Source: Nocardioides sp. Iso805N (GTDB lineage Bacteria > Actinomycetota > Actinomycetes > Propionibacteriales > Nocardioidaceae). From it: a stretch of 64,000 bases of DNA. Of this stretch, positions 51,505-59,889 are shown in pieces. The position numbers were made by a program, and so were the translations under genes. Location of the stretch: assembly GCF_000364605.1 (NCBI RefSeq), contig NZ_KB822586.1:50228-114227 (forward strand). Direction: 5' to 3'. The notes beneath the pieces were generated by a model. The model saw only the letters and a list, made by a program, of their open reading frames with translations. It had not been told where the DNA came from and did no database searches. Each line of letters starts with the position of its first letter. Within the stretch, counting starts at the first letter, position 1.

Positions 51505-52020
51505 ATGACGCTGCTTCCGCTCCCGAACGCCCAGCCGCTGGTTCACGAGACCGCCTACGTCGCTCCCGGGGCCTTCGTCATCGGCGCTGCCGAGGTCGGC
51601 GCCTCGGCGAGCATCTGGTTCAACGCCGTGGTGCGGGCCGATGCCGAGTCCATCTCCATCGGCGAGGGCAGCAACCTCCAGGACCTGGTGGCCGCGCACG
51701 CCGACCCGGGCAAGCCGTTGAGCGTGGGCAACAACGTCTCGGTCGGACACGGTGCCGTCCTGCATGGCTGCCGGATCGAGGACGACGTCCTGGTCGGCAT
51801 GAACGCGACGATCCTCAACGGCGCGGTGATCGGCACCGGCTCGATCGTCGCCGCCAACGCGCTCGTGCCCGAGGGCACGGTCGTGCCGCCCCGTTCGCTG
51901 GTGGCCGGCGTGCCGGCAAAGGTACGCCGGGAGCTCGGCGCCGAGGAGGTCGAGCTCATCCGGCTCAACGCCGAGCACTATCGCCATCTCGCGCAGACCT
52001 ATCGCGCGGACACCGCCTGA
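51505..52020 (+). CDS. Gamma-class carbonic anhydrase-like protein
   Basis: A 171-residue left-handed beta-helix protein of the gamma-carbonic anhydrase family. The three zinc/iron-binding histidines are present (His65 in AAHAD, His82 and His87 in GHGAVLHG). Other markers are AVVRADAESISIGEGSNLQD and the C-terminal VPPRSLVAGVPAKVRREL. It lacks the acidic proton-shuttle loop of Cam, so it belongs with the CamH/PaaY-like group, whose activity varies. CACTAT six bases before the ATG may be a -10. It is convergent with the GH18 gene with a 12-bp gap. Confidence 0.85.
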   Translation: MTLLPLPNAQPLVHETAYVAPGAFVIGAAEVGASASIWFNAVVRADAESISIGEGSNLQDLVAAHADPGKPLSVGNNVSVGHGAVLHGCRIEDDVLVGMNATILNGAVIGTGSIVAANALVPEGTVVPPRSLVAGVPAKVRRELGAEEVELIRLNAEHYRHLAQTYRADTA

Positions 52021-52032
52021 GAACGCACCTGG

Positions 52033-53616
52033 CTAGGGCTGCTGCTGGTCCGGAGACGCCGAGGGTGACGTCGGACCATTCAGCGCGGTGACGATCTCCT
52101 TCTCGGTCAGCGGCCGCCACGGGGCAGGTGCGTTGAGTGTGCCCGGCGTGGCAGGGCTGTCGCCCTGGGTCCACCACTGCGCGACGTAGGGGACGCCCTC
52201 GAAGAGCACTCGGTCGCCGGCGTGGTAGGTCTTGTCGATCCGCCACGTCGGGTAGAAGGTGGCCGGCATGGTCGGCGTGGGGCGCGGGGTCTCGCCCGGC
52301 AGCACCGGCCCGATCAGGGTCCAGGGAGTGGCGTCGCCGTTCTGCAGCGGGTTGTCCGGTACGTCGCCCGACGTCCACCACTTCGCGACGTACACGTTGT
52401 GGTGCCACACCACCCGGGTGCCCTGCAGGTAGACCTGGTCGGCCTGCCAGATCGGGTACGGACTCGTCGCAGGGTTGTCACTCGGCGTCACGGTCGGGTT
52501 GCCCGAGGGGCTCGCAGAGGCGGACGGCGAGGCGGAGACGATCGGGTCCACGTGACCGGTTCCGCCGAGTGCCGCGGCGAAGTCCCCGGCGTCCTGCTTC
52601 ACGCCGCTGCAAGCATCCGAGACGATCGTGACGTCGGGATAGTTGGCGCCGCAGGGACGGTCACGGTTCAGCGACCACATCGAGAGCCGGCCGAGCCGGT
52701 GCTCGACCGCGAAGCGGCGCAGTCGCTGGGCGTCCAGCAGTCCGAAGATCTCGCCGGCGCTGTCGTTCTGCCCGATCATCGCGGTCGCGCCGATCCGCTG
52801 CCAGGCGGCCACCGACGTCAGCTCGTCGCCTGCCTTGGCGTAGAGCGCACGGACCTGGGCGTGCGTGGCGGTCAGCGACTCCTCGGCCGCCTCCCCCATC
52901 GACTCGTTGTTCGGCAGGTCGGCGCCGTAGTCCATCGTCATCGCGTTGACGCCGGTCAGATCGACGCCACCGCTCAGCATCGCTGAGACGGCGTTCTGGC
53001 CCGCCTGGGTCAGCCCGGCGCGTGCCACCGGCACCGTCAGCCAGACCTCGACGTGCGTGCTCTTCTGCAGCTGCGCGATAGCGGCGGCCCGGCGCTGCCC
53101 GGCCGCAGTGTCGTCGAGGGCGGTGCCCTCGAGGTCGAGGTCGATCGCCTGCAGGTGGTAGCGCGTCACGACCTCCTTGTAGGCGTCGTACAGGCTGGTC
53201 TCCGACGTGCACGTGACCGCCAGCTCACTGTTGGCCTGGCCGCCGAAGGAGACGATCGCTGCGCCGCCACGCTGCTGCAGGCGCGCGATCCTGCGGTCCA
53301 GGTCTAGCTGCTCGGCCGCATCGTCCAGCGAGTACGCCGCACCCCAGGACGGCGAGCAGCCGTTCTGCGGATCGGCGACCACGAAGGCCAGCACCGCATC
53401 GCGGGAGGCGGCGTTCTGCGGGTCCTCGAACGAGAGCGAGGGGGTGGCGGTGACGTCGACGTACCCGGCGAAGCCAGGACCGGCCGCCTGGCCGAGCGCC
53501 CGGCTCTCCTGGAACCAGTTCCAGCCGCGCAGCGACGCGAAGACCGCGGCGAGCACGAGAACGGTCAGGATCCCCAGACGGGTCACCGACAGTCGGCGTC
53601 CTTCGAACTGCCCCAC
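52033..53616 (-). CDS. Secreted GH18-type glycosidase with two chitin-binding modules
   Basis: A 527-residue exported protein. A membrane/signal segment (about 15-33) is followed by a GH18 TIM barrel (about 50-340) and a Pro/Ser linker (SASPSASASPSGNPTVTPSD), then two CBM5/12-like modules (about 385-425 and 450-490), each with WxxDxxYxxGxRVxxxxxxYxAxWWTxGD. The catalytic motif DLDLEG keeps the Glu, but the first Asp of DxxDxDxE is Gln (QAIDLDLE). It probably binds or cuts a GlcNAc-type polysaccharide. It is divergent from a GT2 synthase. GTG 53616. Confidence 0.8.
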   Translation of the reverse strand: MGQFEGRRLSVTRLGILTVLVLAAVFASLRGWNWFQESRALGQAAGPGFAGYVDVTATPSLSFEDPQNAASRDAVLAFVVADPQNGCSPSWGAAYSLDDAAEQLDLDRRIARLQQRGGAAIVSFGGQANSELAVTCTSETSLYDAYKEVVTRYHLQAIDLDLEGTALDDTAAGQRRAAAIAQLQKSTHVEVWLTVPVARAGLTQAGQNAVSAMLSGGVDLTGVNAMTMDYGADLPNNESMGEAAEESLTATHAQVRALYAKAGDELTSVAAWQRIGATAMIGQNDSAGEIFGLLDAQRLRRFAVEHRLGRLSMWSLNRDRPCGANYPDVTIVSDACSGVKQDAGDFAAALGGTGHVDPIVSASPSASASPSGNPTVTPSDNPATSPYPIWQADQVYLQGTRVVWHHNVYVAKWWTSGDVPDNPLQNGDATPWTLIGPVLPGETPRPTPTMPATFYPTWRIDKTYHAGDRVLFEGVPYVAQWWTQGDSPATPGTLNAPAPWRPLTEKEIVTALNGPTSPSASPDQQQP

Positions 53617-53721
53617 ACGGTCCTCCAGATTATTCGCGGCTTCGGTTCAGGTCCGCGCGATGCCTGCCGAATTCTTCTTATCGGTAGGGAACTCGGGATT
53701 CGTAGGAGAATCGGGGAGAAA

Positions 53722-56139
53722 ATGAGCGGAGTCACCGGCGGGGCGCCTGTCCAGGCCGCGGGACCCCGGCGACAGTGGGGGGCCGAGCGCCGGTCCGAAC
53801 CCATGCCGATCGTGCACCTGCAGCCGAGCATCGCGAAGCTGACATGGGGTCGAGTCGCCATCGTAGTCACGATCGGGTGTTGGGTGGGCTATGTCGTCTC
53901 AACGCTCTTCCGCCGTTTCCTCGACGACGGTGGCGGGTTCCGGTTCACCATGGAGGCTGTCGGCTACCTCGCGGTGGTCACCTTCCTCACCTGGTCGGCC
54001 CTGATGTACCTGGTCGCCCGGCAGGGCGCGCTGCGCCGCTTCCGCGAGCACCGTCGCGTCCCTCGCGGCCTGTTGGACGGACACTTCACCGATGAGCACG
54101 ATCCCCTCACCGTGCTGGTGCCCTCCTACGCCGAGGAGCCCGACGTCGTCCGGCTGACGTTGTGGAGTGCGGCCCTGCAGGAGTACCCCGACCTGCGTCT
54201 GGTCCTGCTCCTCGACGACCCGCCGTTCCCCACCGACCCGGAGACCCTGAAGAGGCTCGACCAGACCCGCGCACTCGCCGGCGAGATCACCGAGGCGCTC
54301 GCCAAGCCGCACGCTCGCGCGCTGACGGCGTACGAGGACGCGCGCGCGGTGCTCGCCGACGACCTGGAGGCGATCGCCACCAAGAAGGCCACCAAGAAGG
54401 CCACCGAGACCTCGGAGGCGGCGTCCTTCGAGGGCGACGACGACCTGGAGACGCGGCTGGAGCACGTCAACGCGCCGCTGCCGCTGGTGCGCCGGTTGGC
54501 CGAGGAGTACACCGCCGCCGCGGAGTGGCTCGAGCACATGGGTACGACGGAGGTCGTCGCCGACCACGTCAGCGAGTTCTTCGTCGACCAGGTGCTGATG
54601 GGTCTGGCCAGCGAGCTGCGACTGAGCCTGCTCGCACTCGACGCCGTGCTCGTGCAGCGCGACGCCGTCCTGCCTGCCGTTCGCCTGCTGGAGCTGCACC
54701 GCCGGCTGACCTGGATCTTCCGCGCTCGCGTCGACAACTTCGAGCGCAAGCGCTATGCCTCGCTGTCCCAAGAGGCGAACAAGGCGATGAACATCAACTC
54801 CTACCTCGGCCTGATGGGAGGCCGCTGGCGGCCGACCGAGACCGTGGCCGGCGTCGAGCTGCGTCGGGTGGCGCCGGGCGCCGCCGCCCAGCCGGGCGAC
54901 CTGGACATCGAGAACACCGAGTACGTCCTCACCCTCGATGCCGACTCCCAGCTGCTGCGCGACTACTGCCTGCGCCTGGTCTACTTCCTCGAGCAGCCGG
55001 AGAACGACCGGGTCGCGATCGTGCAGACGCCGTACTCGTCCTTCCGCGGCGCGCCGACCCGCATCGAGCGGATCGCAGGTGCGACCACCGACATCCAGCA
55101 CATCCTGCACCAGGGCATGACGGCGTACGACGCGACGTTCTGGGTGGGCGCCAACGCCGTCATCCGGCGCCGCGCCCTGGAGGACATCGTCGAGGTGGAC
55201 ACCGTCGGCGGCCATGAGATCCGGACCTACATCCAGGACCGCACGGTCATCGAGGACACCGAGTCGAGCATCGACATCTCGACCGCCGGCTGGCGGCTGG
55301 TGAACTACCCGGAGCGACTCAGCTACAGCGCCACCCCGCCCGACTTCGGCTCCCTGGTGGTGCAGCGGCGGCGGTGGGCCAACGGCGGTCTGCTGATCCT
55401 GCCGAAGTTCTGGATGCAGCGTCGCCAGCGCGCGGCCGCGGGCCGTCCGATCAAGCGCCTCGAGACCGCGCTGCGGGTCAACTACATGGCCTCGCTCGCG
55501 TGGGCGAGCCTGGGGTTGCTGTTCCTGCTGTTCTACCCCTACGACGGCCGGCTGCTCAGTCCGCTGGTCGTCGGCGCGGCACTCCCCTACTTCATCGCGA
55601 TGTCCAGCGACCTCAACCTGTGTGGCCACCGCTACCTGGACGTCTTCCGGATCTACGGCTTCAACCTGGTGCTCCTGCCGGTCAACCTGGCAGGCGTGCT
55701 GAAGTCGGTCCAGCAGGCCTTCACCGGCGAGAAGATCCCCTTCGTCCGTACGCCGAAGGTGCGCAACCGCACCGCCTCGCCGGGTCTCTACGTGGTCGTC
55801 CCCTATCTGGTGGTGCTCTACTCCCTGCTCACCGCCTGGCGCGACTACCACCACCACAACTGGCCGAACTTCGCCTTCGCCGTCTTCAACGCCGTGCTGG
55901 CCTTCGGCGCGATCCGCGCCTACATCGGCATCGCGAACTCGCTCATCGACATGGCGATGGGCGTGGTCAACTGGCTGATGGTGCCCAAGCGCCGTCCCGC
56001 CGCGAAGTCCGCGGCACCGGTCCTGGCTGGAGCGCAGAACGTCGACTGGGCCTCGATCCTCTACCACGGCGACCGGCGGCTCGGGCGCGACCTGCGGCGC
56101 CGTGATGACCGTCGTCGGCGGCTGACGCAGCGGCGCTGA
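53722..56139 (+). CDS. Processive GT2 polysaccharide synthase (cellulose/chitin-synthase-like)
   Basis: An 805-residue membrane glycosyltransferase of family 2. Two N-terminal helices precede a catalytic domain with DDPP near 161, the DxD motif DADS near 406, VIEDTE near 511 and QRRRW near 547, the four motifs of processive BcsA/NodC-type enzymes. At least five C-terminal helices would form the extrusion channel. An insertion with Lys/Ala repeats (ATKKATKKATET) lies between DDPP and DADS, making that region longer than in BcsA. GGGGAGAA precedes the ATG. The product is unknown; the divergent GH18/chitin-binding gene suggests a beta-linked, possibly GlcNAc-containing polymer. Confidence 0.85.
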   Translation: MSGVTGGAPVQAAGPRRQWGAERRSEPMPIVHLQPSIAKLTWGRVAIVVTIGCWVGYVVSTLFRRFLDDGGGFRFTMEAVGYLAVVTFLTWSALMYLVARQGALRRFREHRRVPRGLLDGHFTDEHDPLTVLVPSYAEEPDVVRLTLWSAALQEYPDLRLVLLLDDPPFPTDPETLKRLDQTRALAGEITEALAKPHARALTAYEDARAVLADDLEAIATKKATKKATETSEAASFEGDDDLETRLEHVNAPLPLVRRLAEEYTAAAEWLEHMGTTEVVADHVSEFFVDQVLMGLASELRLSLLALDAVLVQRDAVLPAVRLLELHRRLTWIFRARVDNFERKRYASLSQEANKAMNINSYLGLMGGRWRPTETVAGVELRRVAPGAAAQPGDLDIENTEYVLTLDADSQLLRDYCLRLVYFLEQPENDRVAIVQTPYSSFRGAPTRIERIAGATTDIQHILHQGMTAYDATFWVGANAVIRRRALEDIVEVDTVGGHEIRTYIQDRTVIEDTESSIDISTAGWRLVNYPERLSYSATPPDFGSLVVQRRRWANGGLLILPKFWMQRRQRAAAGRPIKRLETALRVNYMASLAWASLGLLFLLFYPYDGRLLSPLVVGAALPYFIAMSSDLNLCGHRYLDVFRIYGFNLVLLPVNLAGVLKSVQQAFTGEKIPFVRTPKVRNRTASPGLYVVVPYLVVLYSLLTAWRDYHHHNWPNFAFAVFNAVLAFGAIRAYIGIANSLIDMAMGVVNWLMVPKRRPAAKSAAPVLAGAQNVDWASILYHGDRRLGRDLRRRDDRRRRLTQRR

Positions 56140-56148
56140 GGCGGCGTT

Positions 56149-56244
56149 TGGGGTAACACGCTGTTACCGCGGGTAACACGTCGTCCGCACAGGTAGACGG
56201 TCGTTGCAACGACCGTCTACCTGCTGTAACAGCGTGTTACCCCA
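56149..56244. terminator. Nested inverted repeats between convergent genes
   Basis: Outer arms of 19 bp (56149-56167 and 56226-56244, TGGGGTAACACGCTG) enclose a perfect 34-bp palindrome at 56190-56223 (CAGGTAGACGGTCG). The outer left arm is itself nearly palindromic and a GGGTAACACG copy recurs at 56171. It separates the GT2 and alcohol dehydrogenase 3' ends. Confidence 0.75.
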
Positions 56245-56250
56245 GGCCCG

Positions 56251-57273
56251 TCAGCCGACCGGCGTCAGCGCGACCTTGATCGCGCGGCGCTCGTCCATCG
56301 CGGCGTACGCGTCGGCGACCTGGTCCATCGGCAGGGTCAGGTCGAAGACCTTGCCGGGGTCGATCCGGCCCTCGAGCACCAGGTCGAGCAGCTCGGGCAG
56401 GTAGCGGCGGACCGGGGCCATGCCACCGGCGAGGCCGATGTTCTTGACGAACATCCGTCGCACCGGCAGCTCGACGCCGTGCGGGGCGCCGACGAAGCCG
56501 ACCGTGGAGCCGGCGCGCGCGATCTGGAACGCCGTCTCCATCGACTGCCCGGTGCCGACGCACTCGAGCACCGCGTCGGCGCCGATCCCTGCGGTGAGCT
56601 CCTGGACTGCGGCGATACCGTCCTCGCCGCGCTCGGCGATGATGTGGGTGGCGCCGAAGGCGGTGGCGAGTCGCTGCCGGCTCTCGTGACGCGACATCGC
56701 CACGACCCGCTCGGCACCCATCACCGACGCCGCCAGTACGCCGCACAAACCCACGGCCCCGTCACCGATCACCACGACCGTGCTGCCGGGCCTGACGCCG
56801 GCCGAGACCGCAGCGTGCCAGCCGGTGGGCATGACGTCGGTGAGCGCCAGCAGTGACGGGACCAGTGCCGGGTCGGGCACGCCGTCGAGCTTGACCAGGC
56901 TGCCGTCGGCCTGGGCGACACGGGAGAGCTCCCCCTGGCCGCTGAGGGTGAAGCCGCCGTGCCGGCAGGCGGACTGGACGCCGGCCTGGCAGTCGGGGCA
57001 GGTGTTGTCGCAGTGGCAGAAGGGCACGACGACGTGGTCTCCGATGGCGACGTTCTTGACCGCGGCACCGACGGCGACGACCTCTCCCAGGCACTCGTGG
57101 CCGATCGTCATGCCGGGGTTGATCTGGTTCTCGCCGCGGTAGTTCCAGAGGTCGGAGCCGCAGACGCAGGCGGCCGTGACCTTGACGATCGCGTCCGTCG
57201 GGGCGGTCATCTCGGGGTCAGGGACCTCGGTGTAGCGGATGTCGAACGGGGCATGCAGAGTGGTGGCGCGCAT
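56251..57273 (-). CDS. Zinc-dependent alcohol dehydrogenase (MDR family)
   Basis: A 340-residue medium-chain dehydrogenase. CVCGSD and GHECLGEVVAVG provide the catalytic zinc ligands, HCDNTCPDCQAGVQSAC the structural zinc cysteines, and GDGAVGLCGVLAASVMGAERVVAM the NAD(P)-binding Rossmann motif. Length and sequence suit NAD(P)-dependent alcohol or formaldehyde-type dehydrogenases. ATG 57273 was chosen because AAGGA lies eight bases upstream; a longer frame from 57330 lacks support. Divergent from the HTH-MurA gene. Confidence 0.88.
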   Translation of the reverse strand: MRATTLHAPFDIRYTEVPDPEMTAPTDAIVKVTAACVCGSDLWNYRGENQINPGMTIGHECLGEVVAVGAAVKNVAIGDHVVVPFCHCDNTCPDCQAGVQSACRHGGFTLSGQGELSRVAQADGSLVKLDGVPDPALVPSLLALTDVMPTGWHAAVSAGVRPGSTVVVIGDGAVGLCGVLAASVMGAERVVAMSRHESRQRLATAFGATHIIAERGEDGIAAVQELTAGIGADAVLECVGTGQSMETAFQIARAGSTVGFVGAPHGVELPVRRMFVKNIGLAGGMAPVRRYLPELLDLVLEGRIDPGKVFDLTLPMDQVADAYAAMDERRAIKVALTPVG

Positions 57274-57325
57274 GTGTGTCATCCTTGCAGGACCGCGCCA
57301 CGCCGCCGCGCCGACGTTGCGATAT

Positions 57326-57337
57326 CTCACATGTGAG
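57326..57337. promoter_or_regulatory. 12-bp palindrome CTCACATGTGAG, candidate operator
   Basis: A perfect palindrome between the divergent alcohol dehydrogenase and HTH-MurA genes, ending one base before the TACCGT -10 of the latter. It is a plausible binding site for the HTH domain of the fusion protein (autoregulation). Confidence 0.45.
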
Positions 57338-57338
57338 T

Positions 57339-57344
57339 TACCGT
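57339..57344 (+). promoter_or_regulatory. Leaderless -10 box TACCGT
   Basis: TACCGT followed by six bases and the ATG at 57351; no Shine-Dalgarno sequence. Confidence 0.45.
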
Positions 57345-57350
57345 GATGGC

Positions 57351-58877
57351 ATGACGGATGGTTACAAGGGTCGTATCGGGAACCTCATCCGGGACGCTCG
57401 CAAGCACCGCGGCCTGACTCAGGCCCAGCTCGCCGAGCGCCTGGCCACCAGCCAGAGCGCGATCAACCGGATCGAGAAGGGTCAGCAGAACCTCTCGCTG
57501 GAGATGATCGCGCGGATCGGCAGCGCACTGGAGTCGGAGATCGTCGCACTCGGCGCTGGTCCGACGCACCTCCGGGTCACGGGCCCCACCACCCTGTCGG
57601 GTGAGATCGATGTGAAGACGTCGAAGAACGCCGGGGTTGCGCTGCTGTGCGCGACGTTGCTCAACAAGGGCCGGACCACGTTGCGCAAGGTCGCCCGGAT
57701 CGAAGAGGTCAACCGCCTGCTCGAGGTGCTCAACTCCCTCGGCGTCCAGACCCGCTGGCTCAACGCGGACAACGACCTGGAGATCGTGCCGCCCAAGGAG
57801 CTGCGGCTGAGCAACATCGACGAGGTGGCTGCGCGGCGTACGCGCTCGGTGATCATGTTCCTCGGACCCCTGCTGCACCGCGAGGACAACTTCGAGCTGC
57901 CTTACGCGGGCGGCTGCCAGCTCGGCACCCGCACCGTGGAGCCGCACATGGCGGCGCTGCGTCCGTTCGGGCTCGAGGTGAAGGCCACCGACGGCTCCTA
58001 CCACGCGTTCGTCAACCGGGCGATCGAGCCGGATCGGCCCATCGTGCTGACCGAGCGTGGCGACACCGTCACCGAGAACGCCCTGATGGCGGCGGCGCTG
58101 CACCCCGGCACCACGGTGATCCGCAACGCCTCGTCGAACTACATGGTCCAGGACCTGTGCTTCTACCTGCAGAAGCTCGGCGTCGAGGTCGAGGGCGTCG
58201 GCACCACCACCCTGACCGTGACCGGTCGGACCGAGATCGACGTCGACGTCGACTACGCGCCCTCCGAGGACCCGATCGAGGCGATGTCGCTGCTCGCCGC
58301 GGCGATCGTGACGAGCTCGGAGATCACCATCCGCCGGGTGCCGATCGAGTTCCTCGAGATCGAGCTCGCGACGCTGGAGGAGATGGGCTTCAACTACACC
58401 CGCTCGGCCGAGTACGCCGCACTGAACGGCAAGACCAGGCTGGTCGACCTGACCACGCACCGCTCGCTGCTGCACGCGCCGTTGGACAAGATCCACCCGA
58501 TGCCGTTCCCGGGGCTCAACATCGACAACCTGCCGTTCTTCGCCGTGATCGCGGCGGTCGCACAGGGCCAGACCCTGCTGCACGACTGGGTCTACGAGAA
58601 CCGCGCCATCTACCTGACGGAGCTCAACAAGCTAGGCGGCCAGGTCAAGCTGCTCGACCCGCACCGGGTCATGATCGAGGGGCCGACGCACTTCAGCGGC
58701 ACCGAGATCGTCTGCCCGCCTGCGCTGCGCCCGGCCGTGGTGATCCTGCTGGCGATGCTCGCCTCGAAGGGCACCTCGGTGCTGCGCTCGACGTACGTCA
58801 TCGCGCGCGGGTACGAGGACCTCGCCGAGCGACTCAACCAGCTCGGCGCCAACATCGAGCCGTTCCGGGACATCTGA
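57351..58877 (+). CDS. HTH-fused UDP-N-acetylglucosamine 1-carboxyvinyltransferase-like protein
   Basis: A 508-residue fusion. Residues 7-62 form an XRE/Cro HTH (LIRDARKHRGLTQAQLAERL, TSQSAINRIEKG), and residues 74-508 are a MurA-type EPSP-synthase fold. MurA residues are kept: Lys92-Asn93 in TSKNAG and the catalytic Cys189 in YAGGCQLGTR, so the enolpyruvyl-transfer reaction onto UDP-GlcNAc is plausible. A stand-alone MurA is expected elsewhere in the genome. The HTH could make it a DNA-binding sensor of peptidoglycan precursors. Leaderless promoter and a palindrome lie upstream; a large palindrome follows. Confidence 0.88.
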   Translation: MTDGYKGRIGNLIRDARKHRGLTQAQLAERLATSQSAINRIEKGQQNLSLEMIARIGSALESEIVALGAGPTHLRVTGPTTLSGEIDVKTSKNAGVALLCATLLNKGRTTLRKVARIEEVNRLLEVLNSLGVQTRWLNADNDLEIVPPKELRLSNIDEVAARRTRSVIMFLGPLLHREDNFELPYAGGCQLGTRTVEPHMAALRPFGLEVKATDGSYHAFVNRAIEPDRPIVLTERGDTVTENALMAAALHPGTTVIRNASSNYMVQDLCFYLQKLGVEVEGVGTTTLTVTGRTEIDVDVDYAPSEDPIEAMSLLAAAIVTSSEITIRRVPIEFLEIELATLEEMGFNYTRSAEYAALNGKTRLVDLTTHRSLLHAPLDKIHPMPFPGLNIDNLPFFAVIAAVAQGQTLLHDWVYENRAIYLTELNKLGGQVKLLDPHRVMIEGPTHFSGTEIVCPPALRPAVVILLAMLASKGTSVLRSTYVIARGYEDLAERLNQLGANIEPFRDI

Positions 58878-58893
58878 GGGCTCCACGGACGCC

Positions 58894-58941
58894 GCCGTAC
58901 GCCGAGCCGTACGCCGAGCCGCACGCCGAGCCGTACGCCGA
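58894..58941. repeat. 12-bp direct repeat, four copies
   Basis: GCCGTACGCCGA is repeated at 58894, 58906, 58918 (one mismatch) and 58930, in the gap after the HTH-MurA gene; the last copy leads into the palindrome at 58935. Confidence 0.85.
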
Positions 58942-58972
58942 GCTTGTCGAGGCGCCTCGACAAGCTCGGCGT
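58935..58972. terminator. Perfect 38-bp palindrome
   Basis: Arms of 19 bases (58935-58953 and 58954-58972, left arm ACGCCGAGCTTGTCGAGG) are perfectly complementary without a loop. It lies between convergent HTH-MurA and SDR genes and probably terminates both. Similar CTTGTCGA-type palindromes are multicopy in some actinobacterial genomes, so it may be a REP-like element. Confidence 0.7.
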
Positions 58973-58991
58973 GCGTGTGCTCGGCGTGTGC

Positions 58992-59837
58992 TCAGCCCTG
59001 GGCGAGCTGCGCGACCCGGTCCCACTCCTCCCAGGTGGCGAGGCGGGACTCGTAGTCGGCCTTGACGATGCCGAAGGCGGCGGCCCCGAAGAGGCAGCGC
59101 AGCGGCGGCTGCTCGGCATCGACGATCTCCATCAGCGCGGCGGCCGAGGCACGGGGGTCGCCGGGGCCGGACGTGTTGCGCTTGGCACGTGCCTCCTCGT
59201 TGCGCTGGTGCGCCTCCGAGTACGCCGCCAGAGGCACTGAGTGCACCGAGGACGCACCGCCCCAGTCGGTCGCGAAGCCGGCGGGCTCCACCAGCGTGAC
59301 GTGGATGCCCCGGTCCTTGACCTCGGCCGCCAGCGCCTGGGTGAGCCCCTCCACCGCCCACTTCGACGCGTGGTAGGCGCCGAGCCCCGGGAACGCGGTG
59401 ACGCCGCCGACCGAGGTGACCTGGATGATGTGACCACTGCGCTGCTCGCGCAGCAGCGGCAGCGCCGCCTGGGTCACCCACAGGAGCCCGAAGAAGTTCG
59501 TCTCCATCTGGGCGCGGATGTCGGACTCGGTGAGCTCCTCGACGAAGCCGAAGTGCCCGTAGCCGGCGTTGTTGACGATGACGTCGAGCGGACCGAGGGC
59601 GCGATGCGCGTCGGCGACCGCCGTCCGGGCGGCGTCGCGGTCGGTGACGTCGAGCTGGAGGGGGACGAAATCGTCGCCGTACTGCGCGGCGAGCACGTCG
59701 AGGGTGCTCAGGTCGCGGGCGGTCGCGGCGACGCGGTCGCCGCGCTCGAGCGCCGCGATGGTCCACTCACGGCCGAAGCCGCGGGACGCGCCGGTGATGA
59801 ACCAGTTCTTCACTGTTCTGTTCGTTGAGGACACCAT
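58992..59837 (-). CDS. Short-chain dehydrogenase/reductase
   Basis: A 281-residue classical SDR. The cofactor motif is TGASRGFGREW (15-25), the NNAGYGHFG motif is at 89-97, and the catalytic Ser142, Tyr155 and Lys159 (VTSVGG, YHASK) are all present. The Arg in GASRG favours NADP. TAGCGT seven bases before the ATG at 59837 suggests a leaderless transcript. Substrate unknown; no pathway neighbours. Divergent from the glycerophosphodiesterase with a 52-bp gap. Confidence 0.88.
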   Translation of the reverse strand: MVSSTNRTVKNWFITGASRGFGREWTIAALERGDRVAATARDLSTLDVLAAQYGDDFVPLQLDVTDRDAARTAVADAHRALGPLDVIVNNAGYGHFGFVEELTESDIRAQMETNFFGLLWVTQAALPLLREQRSGHIIQVTSVGGVTAFPGLGAYHASKWAVEGLTQALAAEVKDRGIHVTLVEPAGFATDWGGASSVHSVPLAAYSEAHQRNEEARAKRNTSGPGDPRASAAALMEIVDAEQPPLRCLFGAAAFGIVKADYESRLATWEEWDRVAQLAQG

Positions 59838-59844
59838 GTCCCGA

Positions 59845-59850
59845 ACGCTA
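59845..59850 (-). promoter_or_regulatory. Leaderless -10 box TAGCGT
   Basis: Minus-strand TAGCGT followed by exactly seven bases and the ATG at 59837; no ribosome-binding site. Confidence 0.5.
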
Positions 59851-59889
59851 CGACGCGAGCCAAGGCACGCGACCCGACATACTGCTCCC

